NCBI RefSeq assembly: GCF_003130205.1
Contig: NZ_NRDF01000008.1
Span: forward strand, 1-64,000
Reading direction: 5' to 3'
DNA length: 64,000 bases
Origin: Aggregatibacter actinomycetemcomitans
Lineage (GTDB): Bacteria > Pseudomonadota > Gammaproteobacteria > Enterobacterales > Pasteurellaceae
Made by a program: the position numbers and the translations under genes. How positions within the stretch are numbered: position 1 is the stretch's first letter; each line of letters opens with the position of its first letter. The notes beneath the pieces are model-generated. The model ran no database searches, was not told where the DNA came from, and was given only the letters and a program-made list of their open reading frames with translations. Shown here one piece after another: positions 56,932 to 64,000 of this stretch.

Positions 56932-58662
56932 TTATTTCAATGGTGAGTTTTTACGTTCGATGCCGTAGCGTTCGATTTCTTTGTAATCCACGGTTTTCGC
57001 CTTGCGTTTGCGCACATCCACCACGGTAACGCGGTCGGTACAGGAATAGCAAGGGTCGAGACTACCGATAATCAACGGCGCGTCGGAAACCGTATTACCA
57101 CGCAACATATAACGTAATGTCGGCCAGTTGGCATAGGTTGCCGCACGACAACGCCAACGGAACAATTTTTGGTTGTCCCCCAGCATTGACCAGTGAATAT
57201 CTTCACCGCGCGGCGCTTCGGTGATGCCGAGGGCAAAACGTCCCGGTGTGTAATTGAAGCCTTCTTTCAGGATTTCGCCGCTAGGTAAGTTATCTACCAT
57301 GTAATCGATGATATTCATGGATTCAAACACTTCGTTGATCCGCACTTTCACGCGGGACAACACGTCGCCGTTTGGTTCGGTGAACAAGTCGAAAGGCACA
57401 TCGCCGTAACCGGAGAACGGATGCACTTTACGTACATCGCGGGCAAAACCGGAACCACGAATCATCGGTCCCACCGGGCTGAAATCACGGGCAATGTCTT
57501 TCGCCAAAATCCCCACGCCTACGGTGCGTTGTTCCATGTTCGGCGTAGAAAGCAGAATTTCCGACAAGGTTTTAATTTCCGCACGCATTTCCGCAATCAG
57601 CTTGATACATTGTTCACGTTGATGTTTCAGCATATCGCGACGCACCCCGCCGATGAGATTAATACCGTAAGTTTTACGCGCGCCGGTGAGCACTTCCGCC
57701 AAGGTCATGGATTTTTCCCGCACACGGAAGAACTGCATAAAGCCCGTATCAAAACCGGTAAAGTGGCTGGAAAGCCCTAAATTCAACAAATGACTGTGCA
57801 ACCGTTCCACTTCCAGCAAAATCGCACGGATCCACTGCGCCCGTTTTGGAATTTGAATGCCTAACGCACTTTCCACGGAATTGGCGTAGGCGACGCTGTG
57901 GGTAAACCCGCAAATGCCGCACACACGGTCGGCGAGGAAATTCACCTGGTCGTAATCCATGCGGGTTTCCGCCAGTTTTTCCATGCCGCGATGCACATAG
58001 AACAAACGGTAATCGGCGTCGATTATGTCTTCACCGTCCACGAACAAACGGAAGTGTCCCGGTTCGTCGGACGTAATATGTAACGGCCCGATCGGCACGA
58101 TACGCGCTTCGCCTTTTTCGTTAATAAATTCGTAAGTTTCCGTCGCCGTTGTCGGATCCGGACGCAAGCGATAATCCATGGAATCTTTACGCAACGGGTA
58201 AAGATCGTCCGGCCAGTCGTCCGGTAATACCAAACGGCGTTGATCGGGCAAACCCACGGTTTTCAAACCGTACATATCGAACAATTCACGTTCGCCCCAC
58301 ACCGCCGCTTTTACTTTCGGCGTGATGGACGGGAATTCCAACGTAATGGGATCCACCAAGGCTTTAATGGTGATGAAGGTTTTCACTTCCCCTTCCATGG
58401 AAAGCACATAGTACACCGCATAATTGCCGTGAATCGTCCGTTCGTCATTGCCGAACACCAACGGCAACCAGCCGTCATGTTGGTAGTAAAGGTATTCCAC
58501 CACGTCAGGTAACATATTGGTTTTAATGGTGAGCGTCACCTGATTCGGTGTTGACCACTCCTCGTCCAAAATCGTATTCGGAAATTTAGCATTGACTGCT
58601 TCAATATAATTTTTGCCAAGCATTTTGCCCGGATCGACGGATGTATTTTTCGTTAATTCCAT
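56932..58662 (-). CDS. hyfG: Hydrogenase-4 large subunit HyfG ([NiFe])
   Basis: Catalytic subunit reducing protons to H2. N-terminal NuoC-like half and C-terminal NuoD-like half with nickel ligands RVCGICGFTHS near 244-254 and DPCYSCTDR near 536-544. After the second motif a tail of about 35 residues follows, longer than a mature group-4 subunit should have, consistent with cleavage by HycI. ATG 58662 follows AGAGGGGG and gives 576 residues; an upstream ATG (58704) would overlap hyfF by 22 bp. Confidence 0.95.
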   Translation of the reverse strand: MELTKNTSVDPGKMLGKNYIEAVNAKFPNTILDEEWSTPNQVTLTIKTNMLPDVVEYLYYQHDGWLPLVFGNDERTIHGNYAVYYVLSMEGEVKTFITIKALVDPITLEFPSITPKVKAAVWGERELFDMYGLKTVGLPDQRRLVLPDDWPDDLYPLRKDSMDYRLRPDPTTATETYEFINEKGEARIVPIGPLHITSDEPGHFRLFVDGEDIIDADYRLFYVHRGMEKLAETRMDYDQVNFLADRVCGICGFTHSVAYANSVESALGIQIPKRAQWIRAILLEVERLHSHLLNLGLSSHFTGFDTGFMQFFRVREKSMTLAEVLTGARKTYGINLIGGVRRDMLKHQREQCIKLIAEMRAEIKTLSEILLSTPNMEQRTVGVGILAKDIARDFSPVGPMIRGSGFARDVRKVHPFSGYGDVPFDLFTEPNGDVLSRVKVRINEVFESMNIIDYMVDNLPSGEILKEGFNYTPGRFALGITEAPRGEDIHWSMLGDNQKLFRWRCRAATYANWPTLRYMLRGNTVSDAPLIIGSLDPCYSCTDRVTVVDVRKRKAKTVDYKEIERYGIERKNSPLK

Positions 58663-58682
58663 TTTTTTCCCCCTCTTGTCGA

Positions 58683-60221
58683 TCATTTCGCTAAACGTTG
58701 CCAAGGTAAAACTAACATATCGCCAAAGGATACTTGTTCAGATCCGAGTACGATTTCGACCGCACTTTTTAATAACTGCAAGATGGGTTCGGCAATATGA
58801 ATGCCCATTATGAACATTAATAGCAATAGTATTGCCATTGCTACTAATGAGATTTTATTAACGTCTCCCGCCTCAATATTATCGGGTTGTTTTCCTAAAA
58901 CGGTTTTCAGAATCATTAAAGCTAATCCTGCCAACACAATGGTTAATAAGATTAGACAGAAAATAACCAACCATGTTTTACCCGCGTAAATACCGGCAAC
59001 CGCAATACTGAATTCGCTGACGAATACGTTAAATGGCGGTAATCCGCCTAATGCCAATGCACCACCAGCAAAAAGCACGGCACTCACCGGTGCAACCCGC
59101 CATAAACCGCGGACTTGATTCATGTCACGGGTTTTGTATTTCAATAAAATGTTACCGGAAGCACAGAACAACAAGGTTTTTGCAAGACTATGGTTAATCG
59201 TATGCAAAAGTCCGGCAAACACACCGATTGGACCACCCAAACCGAAAGCGAAACTGATTAAGCCCATGTTTTCGATACTGGAGTACGCCAGTAATCGTTT
59301 GATGTCGAATTGCACGATGATAAACAACGCGGCAGCCAAAACGGAAAGTAACCCGAATACCAATAACAACGTTTGCGGATAGGCAGAACCGACGGCTTTT
59401 GAAACCAAAATGTAGTAACGCAACACCACCAACATGGCGCAATTCAATAACACGGCAGACAAAATTGCACTCACCGGGCTTGGCGCTTCACTGTGCGCGT
59501 CGGATAACCAAGTATGCATTGGAAATAGACCGCACTTTGTACCGAAGCCGATGAGGATAAATGCGAAGGCGATGTACATGAGCATCGGATTTAAACCGGC
59601 AGCTTGTTGATTCAACGCGGACCAGAAAATCGCTTGGCTTGGATCCGCCAGCAGATTATTTCCGTTAGCAAAAGTTAAGATTGTGCCGTACAAGCCGAAC
59701 GCCACCCCGACGGAACAAATAATGATGTATTTCCATGCCGCTTCGAGAGACGTTTTTTGTTTATAAATGCCTACCAAAAATGCGGAACTCAATGTAGTTG
59801 CTTCAATGGCAACCCACATAAGAATCACATTATTGGTAATCACGGAAATAATCATGGTGAAAAAGAATAAGTGCAAAAATCCGTGATAATTGCAGAAATC
59901 CTTAAAGCTAAGATGCCCTTCTTGTAATTCGGTGCCGATATAACCGATGGAATAAATACCGGCTAATATGCCGACAACCGCAATTAATCCCAAGAAAATC
60001 GCGGAGAGACTGTCAATATAGACCCAATTATTTAAGGCACTGATTTCACCTTGAGTAAGTACGCCGTTAATAATTTGTAGAGCGAATCCCACCATCAAGA
60101 TTAAGCCCGTTACATGAAGTGCAGTGCAAATTGTCCGATTTTTTGTCGAGCGACAGGCAAAGCATGCCAACGCCACGGCTAAAGGTGCGGTCAATAACGC
60201 GATTATCCATTGTTCATACAT
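58683..60221 (-). CDS. hyfF: Hydrogenase-4 membrane subunit HyfF
   Basis: Antiporter-like NuoN/NuoM-type protein with about 13-14 helices, 512 residues (E. coli 526). Key charged residues of this family are visible: the helix Glu in WVAIEATTLSSAFLVGIYK, Lys in FGTKCGLFPMHTWLSDAHSEAPSPVSA, and the KRLLAYSSIENMG motif. Likely part of a proton-pumping path. Lies 4 bp after hyfE. Confidence 0.94.
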   Translation of the reverse strand: MYEQWIIALLTAPLAVALACFACRSTKNRTICTALHVTGLILMVGFALQIINGVLTQGEISALNNWVYIDSLSAIFLGLIAVVGILAGIYSIGYIGTELQEGHLSFKDFCNYHGFLHLFFFTMIISVITNNVILMWVAIEATTLSSAFLVGIYKQKTSLEAAWKYIIICSVGVAFGLYGTILTFANGNNLLADPSQAIFWSALNQQAAGLNPMLMYIAFAFILIGFGTKCGLFPMHTWLSDAHSEAPSPVSAILSAVLLNCAMLVVLRYYILVSKAVGSAYPQTLLLVFGLLSVLAAALFIIVQFDIKRLLAYSSIENMGLISFAFGLGGPIGVFAGLLHTINHSLAKTLLFCASGNILLKYKTRDMNQVRGLWRVAPVSAVLFAGGALALGGLPPFNVFVSEFSIAVAGIYAGKTWLVIFCLILLTIVLAGLALMILKTVLGKQPDNIEAGDVNKISLVAMAILLLLMFIMGIHIAEPILQLLKSAVEIVLGSEQVSFGDMLVLPWQRLAK

Positions 60222-60225
60222 AGCG

Positions 60226-60864
60226 TTACCCCTTCAAACTCATAAGTTGTTTTGCATCTAATGAATGGAACGTGCGGTAAATTTTATTTACCAACACCAC
60301 CATTATGATGACCGCAAATATCGCATCGGTAGCAATTCCGATTTCCACTAACTCCGGTGCTTTATTTGCCAATAAGGCTAAGGTGAGATGAGAACCGTTT
60401 TCCATCAAACAATAACCGAACACTTGTTTTACGATATTACGTTGGCTGACGATACAGACCAAACCGAGCAAGAAGTGACTTAAGGACACGGAAAGCGCCG
60501 GTTTGAGGTGTTCCACCAACGGCAAATCAATCGGGATGACAACAAAGTAGCACAATGTCACTATCACTGCTGTGATCGGGATCAACCAAGCGATATTCAT
60601 TCCGCCGGGTGTTTGACTTTCGTCAATGTTTCGCATGGCATAAATTAAAATCGCCGGCACTAAAATCACTTTGGTAATAAACGCGCTGATGGACCACATA
60701 TAGAGCTCGTGCGCCTGCATTTCATAAGCAAGATGCACAAACAACAACACCAACACTAAGGATTGCAAGCCGTAAAACAATGCCGCTTTTTTGGCGGTTC
60801 GTACCATAATTACGCAGAGAGAGGTAATAATGAGTAAACTTGCAAGGGTATTTATCATTAACAT
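60226..60864 (-). CDS. hyfE: Hydrogenase-4 membrane subunit HyfE
   Basis: Small NuoK-like membrane protein, 212 residues (E. coli 216), with six or so helices. HyfE has no counterpart in hydrogenase-3, so its presence (with HyfD and HyfF) marks this as the larger Hyf-type complex. ATG 60864 follows AGGAGGA. Confidence 0.92.
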   Translation of the reverse strand: MLMINTLASLLIITSLCVIMVRTAKKAALFYGLQSLVLVLLFVHLAYEMQAHELYMWSISAFITKVILVPAILIYAMRNIDESQTPGGMNIAWLIPITAVIVTLCYFVVIPIDLPLVEHLKPALSVSLSHFLLGLVCIVSQRNIVKQVFGYCLMENGSHLTLALLANKAPELVEIGIATDAIFAVIIMVVLVNKIYRTFHSLDAKQLMSLKG

Positions 60865-60874
60865 AGATTCCTCC

Positions 60875-62320
60875 TTAACCTGCCAAACCCAGCCAATAGG
60901 CGACGATGAAACCGGAACATACGGACATCACCATCAACACCACCAACACGACGCTCATGGAAAGCGTAATCGGTTGTGCTTTGGCAACGGCTTCTGACGG
61001 CTGCCCGATGACGCATTGTCCGAATTTATACAGCAACCACACGAAGGTTGCGGTGGATTCGATCAAGGTGATAACCATCAAAATGGTGATCCAGCTATAT
61101 TCATTACCTAACTCAAAGCCGGCAGCAAATAACGGGAATTTACTGAAAAATCCGTTAAACGGCGGCACCCCGGCAATAGCCAAGGCGGCAACGCCAAATC
61201 CCGCACCGACCACCGGCATGGTACGCATAATCCCTTGTAACAACGGCATGGAACGGGTTCCTGTGGCATAACTTAAAGAACCTGCCACCAAGAAGAACAA
61301 GCTTTTTGCAAAGGCATGGTTAAAGATATAGGCGATGGCGGCGACGAAGGCTAATTTAGCCCCCAGCGCGGCAAGAGAAATACCGATAAAAATGTAAGAC
61401 AATTGGGTGATGGTGGAATACGCCAACAAGCGTTTTAAATCCGTTTGCGGCAAATACATCAGGAAGCCGTAGATTAAGGTAATCATCGCCATGATGATGC
61501 CCACTTCGCCCACAATATGTGGAATTTCACCGGCAGACATCACCGCACGGGCGAAAATATACACCCCCACTTTCACCATAGACGCCGCGTGCAAATAAGC
61601 ACTCACCGGTGTCGGTGCTTCCATGGCGTTCGGTAACCAAATTTGCATCGGCAATTGTGCGGATTTACCCCACGCGGCAAACATCACGCCGAATAACACG
61701 ATGGTTTTCACACTCGGATCCAACTGCTCCAACGCCGTAATGGAAAACGTACCGGATTTGCTGAATAAATAGGCTGCCGCAATGTATAAACCGATGGCGC
61801 CCACATGGGTGATAATTAGGGCTTTCATTGCCGCCGCCATGGCTTTCGGGCTTTGATAATAACTAATTAATGCCCAGGAACAGCCGCTGGTAATTTCAAA
61901 GAACAATAATTGTCCCGCCAAGGTGGAGGATAACACCAAGCCCGCCATGGCACCGATAAAGATAAGTAAAAAGGCGTAAAAACGCGGTAAGCCGTTGTGC
62001 GGGTGTTCGCGGTTTTTATCGGTTAAATAGCCACAGGAATATAAGCAGATCAAGAAACCGAGGCTGACCACGGCAAAGCCGATTAAGGTGCTGACCGCAT
62101 CCAGCGTCACACCGAAGATCATGGTTTGATCGAACGCCACCAAACCGTAAGTCACGCTTTGCTTACCGCTTAAATACCATTGCCCCGCCAATGCGCTGAT
62201 ACAGGCGGTGGTTAAGGCGGCGAAGATTGTGGCTAATTTGGCGAAATGCGTTTTATTTAAGCCCACAATAAAGGCGCCCACAAACGGCAAAATGATTGTA
62301 ATCAGAGCTAAACGTTCCAT
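60875..62320 (-). CDS. hyfD: Hydrogenase-4 membrane subunit HyfD
   Basis: Antiporter-like NuoL/M/N-type subunit, 481 residues (E. coli 479), about 14 helices. Conserved pieces: FFEITSGCSWALISYYQS, WGKSAQLPMQIWLPNAMEAPTPVSAYLHAASMVKVG, LKRLLAYSTITQLSYIFIG. Lies 12 bp after hyfC, start preceded by AGGAGGA. Confidence 0.94.
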   Translation of the reverse strand: MERLALITIILPFVGAFIVGLNKTHFAKLATIFAALTTACISALAGQWYLSGKQSVTYGLVAFDQTMIFGVTLDAVSTLIGFAVVSLGFLICLYSCGYLTDKNREHPHNGLPRFYAFLLIFIGAMAGLVLSSTLAGQLLFFEITSGCSWALISYYQSPKAMAAAMKALIITHVGAIGLYIAAAYLFSKSGTFSITALEQLDPSVKTIVLFGVMFAAWGKSAQLPMQIWLPNAMEAPTPVSAYLHAASMVKVGVYIFARAVMSAGEIPHIVGEVGIIMAMITLIYGFLMYLPQTDLKRLLAYSTITQLSYIFIGISLAALGAKLAFVAAIAYIFNHAFAKSLFFLVAGSLSYATGTRSMPLLQGIMRTMPVVGAGFGVAALAIAGVPPFNGFFSKFPLFAAGFELGNEYSWITILMVITLIESTATFVWLLYKFGQCVIGQPSEAVAKAQPITLSMSVVLVVLMVMSVCSGFIVAYWLGLAG

Positions 62321-62332
62321 ATTTTTTCCTCC

Positions 62333-63301
62333 TTACAATCCTGTGAAGTAAAACACAAACGCCAACACAGAAATGCCGAAGCCGACAACGGTTAAACGTC
62401 CGGTTAACATGAAGCGGGTACGGGAAAGCGTGTTTTCAAACACACAAGCCAACACGAACACCACCAACAATTTCACGAAGAAAAAAACGGCGCCGAAAAC
62501 GACCGCACTTACACTGAAATTCTGTGCCGCACTGAATGGCAATAACACGCTCACGAAGATGGCGGCAACCACCATGGATTTTAAGCTCAAGCCAATTTTC
62601 AGTAAGGCAAGGGACGGACCGGAATATTCGGTCAACGGGCCTTCTTGTAATTCCTGTTCCGCTTCCGCCAAGTCGAACGGGATTTTACCCATTTCAATAA
62701 ACACGGCGAAGAATGCGGCAACCAAGGCGACCACGGTGGCTATCGGATATTGCCAGCTTTGATCCGCCAGCTGCGTACCGATCACGGCAAAATTGGTGGA
62801 ACCGGCGATCAAGGCGATCACCAAAAACGCCAACATTAAAATCGGCTCGACCAACACGCCCAAAGTCACTTCACGACTTGCGCCCAAACTTGAGAAGGTG
62901 CTGTTGGAATCCAATCCGGCGATGGAGAAGAAGAAACGGAACAGCGCGAATAAATAAATCACGGTGATTAAATCGCTGCCCGCACCGAACGGCGACACGC
63001 GGGTGAATAACGGCAAGCTCATCGCCACCACCATCACGGTGCTGATTAACACATAAGGCATGATACGGGATACCGCACCGGCATTATCCGGCCAAATATT
63101 CTGCCGTTTCATTAATTTCGCAATGTCGCGATAATCCTGTAACACGCCCGGACCGCGACGGGATTGAATCCGCGCGCGGATCATGCGTGAAATACCGGAG
63201 AATAACGGGACAAGGGCAAGCAGAATCAAGGCTTGCACGATGGCTAATACGAACATTCCGGCGGATGTTGCAATTTCTGAAGGTAAAGTAACCATCATCA
63301 A
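62333..63301 (-). CDS. hyfC: Hydrogenase-4 membrane subunit HyfC
   Basis: NuoH-like membrane anchor linking peripheral and membrane arms, 322 residues as in E. coli HyfC. Shows RIQSRRGPGVLQDYRDIAKLMKRQ near the N-terminus and DLAEAEQELQEGPLTEYSGP, the family's charged loop. Three ATGs are in tandem at the start (63301, 63298, 63295) so the exact first residue is uncertain by two codons. Confidence 0.94.
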   Translation of the reverse strand: MMMVTLPSEIATSAGMFVLAIVQALILLALVPLFSGISRMIRARIQSRRGPGVLQDYRDIAKLMKRQNIWPDNAGAVSRIMPYVLISTVMVVAMSLPLFTRVSPFGAGSDLITVIYLFALFRFFFSIAGLDSNSTFSSLGASREVTLGVLVEPILMLAFLVIALIAGSTNFAVIGTQLADQSWQYPIATVVALVAAFFAVFIEMGKIPFDLAEAEQELQEGPLTEYSGPSLALLKIGLSLKSMVVAAIFVSVLLPFSAAQNFSVSAVVFGAVFFFVKLLVVFVLACVFENTLSRTRFMLTGRLTVVGFGISVLAFVFYFTGL

Positions 63302-63305
63302 CCTC

Positions 63306-64000
63306 CTACATCAACGCAATGGAAAGCAGTAACGCCGCCAAGGCAATGACGAAATACACACAATACACGCGGAAGTCGCCTTGTTGCAGCCATTGAATTT
63401 TGGTTCCAAGCCAAGGAATGAAATGCCCGATCGGCATGGTGACTTTTTCTTCCCAGAACGGTTCGGTTTTGGTTACGCCTTTAATTAACGCCTGAACGCC
63501 TTTATCGCCTAACGGCGCAGGATCCAACACTTCGCGCAAGGTATAAAGCGGTTTGAAGATAATGCGCAACGGACGGGTAAAGCTGCCCGCAGATGCCGCC
63601 ATATCCGCTTCATAGGCATAACCGCAAGCCCACGGATTGCCTTTGGCACGATCGGATAACCGTTGATTTTTGGTAAAGGCGTAGTAAGTGAACGGCAGGA
63701 AGAAGAACGCCAACAACATGATGGTCACCATCGGTGTAGAAAGCGCCGTATTCGGTTCGGCTTGCGCAACCACAATGCCGTTATGCGCCAAGGTCATGGT
63801 TTCGGTATTGGCAAGTGCGGTGGAAATTTTCGCAATTATTGGGGTAACCACGGAAGCGCCCACACCCAACAACACGCAACATAACGCCAAAATCGCCATG
63901 GCAATCACCATCTGTTTCGGCACTTCCCGTGCATTCGCCGCTTTTTCGCTACGCGGCGCACCGCCGAAGCTGATACCGTACACTTTCACGAAACAGAGCG
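63306..64000 (-). CDS. hyfB: Hydrogenase-4 membrane subunit HyfB, C-terminal part (cut by window edge)
   Basis: C-terminal 230 or so residues of a NuoL-like antiporter subunit (HyfB about 672 residues in E. coli). The open frame continues to the edge; a GTG at 63989 is an internal valine, not a start. Features: KVYGISFGGAPRSEKA, NPWACGYAYEADMAASAGSFTRPLR and a last helix ALAALLLSIALM. Stop is 4 bp before hyfC. hyfA, if present, is outside. Confidence 0.9.
   Translation of the reverse strand, partial: LCFVKVYGISFGGAPRSEKAANAREVPKQMVIAMAILALCCVLLGVGASVVTPIIAKISTALANTETMTLAHNGIVVAQAEPNTALSTPMVTIMLLAFFFLPFTYYAFTKNQRLSDRAKGNPWACGYAYEADMAASAGSFTRPLRIIFKPLYTLREVLDPAPLGDKGVQALIKGVTKTEPFWEEKVTMPIGHFIPWLGTKIQWLQQGDFRVYCVYFVIALAALLLSIALM

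Noticed and set aside
58663-58704. hyfG start at 58704
   Set aside because: It would overlap the end of hyfF; the ATG at 58662 has a strong AGAGGGGG ribosome site.

Overview
The window is chromosomal DNA of a Pasteurellaceae bacterium, most likely an Aggregatibacter. The 9-mer AAGTGCGGT / ACCGCACTT, the Hin-type DNA uptake signal sequence (USS), occurs throughout, often as inverted pairs forming gene-end terminators. Protein sequences and gene orders match Haemophilus/Aggregatibacter. The genus call is inference from USS type plus a hydrogenase-4 type formate hydrogenlyase; no rRNA or tRNA gene is present to confirm it.

Layout. 1-200: broken left end of an IS3-family element. 244-3983 (minus): serC-hisC-aroA, with hisC frameshifted and serC extended into a palindromic repeat. 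4183-9215: tmaR/yeeX, lactate use (lldD-lctP), a tiny lipoprotein, prs. 9256-12739 (minus): lolB-ispE and ygiM-cca. 12808-14779 (minus): phosphate transporter and its DUF47 partner. 14944-23613 (plus): CYTH protein, radA, a repeat-filled 838-bp gap, lrp-ftsK-lolA-rarA, then a second copy of the structured repeat. 23995-33858: dcuB, serS, cdd, potABC-potD, pepT. 33934-43731: letAB on the minus strand, then proQ, prc, an L,D-transpeptidase, mepK and ycbL on the plus strand (cell-envelope upkeep). 43951-50368 (plus): sucABCD. 50432-50485: two fused ends of the same IS type seen at 1-200. 50538-64000 (minus): formate hydrogenlyase block hyfBCDEFGHI, hyfJ/hycH, hycI, a Fic-family gene and the selenocysteine-containing fdhF; hyfB runs off the right edge.

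How the genes work together. FdhF oxidises formate; HyfBCDEF (membrane) and HyfGHI (peripheral, [NiFe] hydrogenase) pass the electrons to protons to make H2; HyfJ/HycH and HycI assemble and process the large subunit. With DcuB (fumarate/succinate exchange) and lactate uptake and oxidation this fits a facultative fermenter. sucAB-sucCD supply the 2-oxoglutarate to succinate branch of the TCA cycle.

Most unusual content is intergenic: (i) a roughly 220-bp repeat with covarying stems and conserved loops (copies at 17476, 23615 and, inverted and divergent, at 18025-18215); (ii) a G+C-rich palindromic repeat at 2751 and 55187, the latter nested inside a second imperfect inverted repeat within the hydrogenase operon; (iii) IS ends that twice abut a USS at the identical base. 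No CRISPR array, prophage, restriction system or defence island was recognised.
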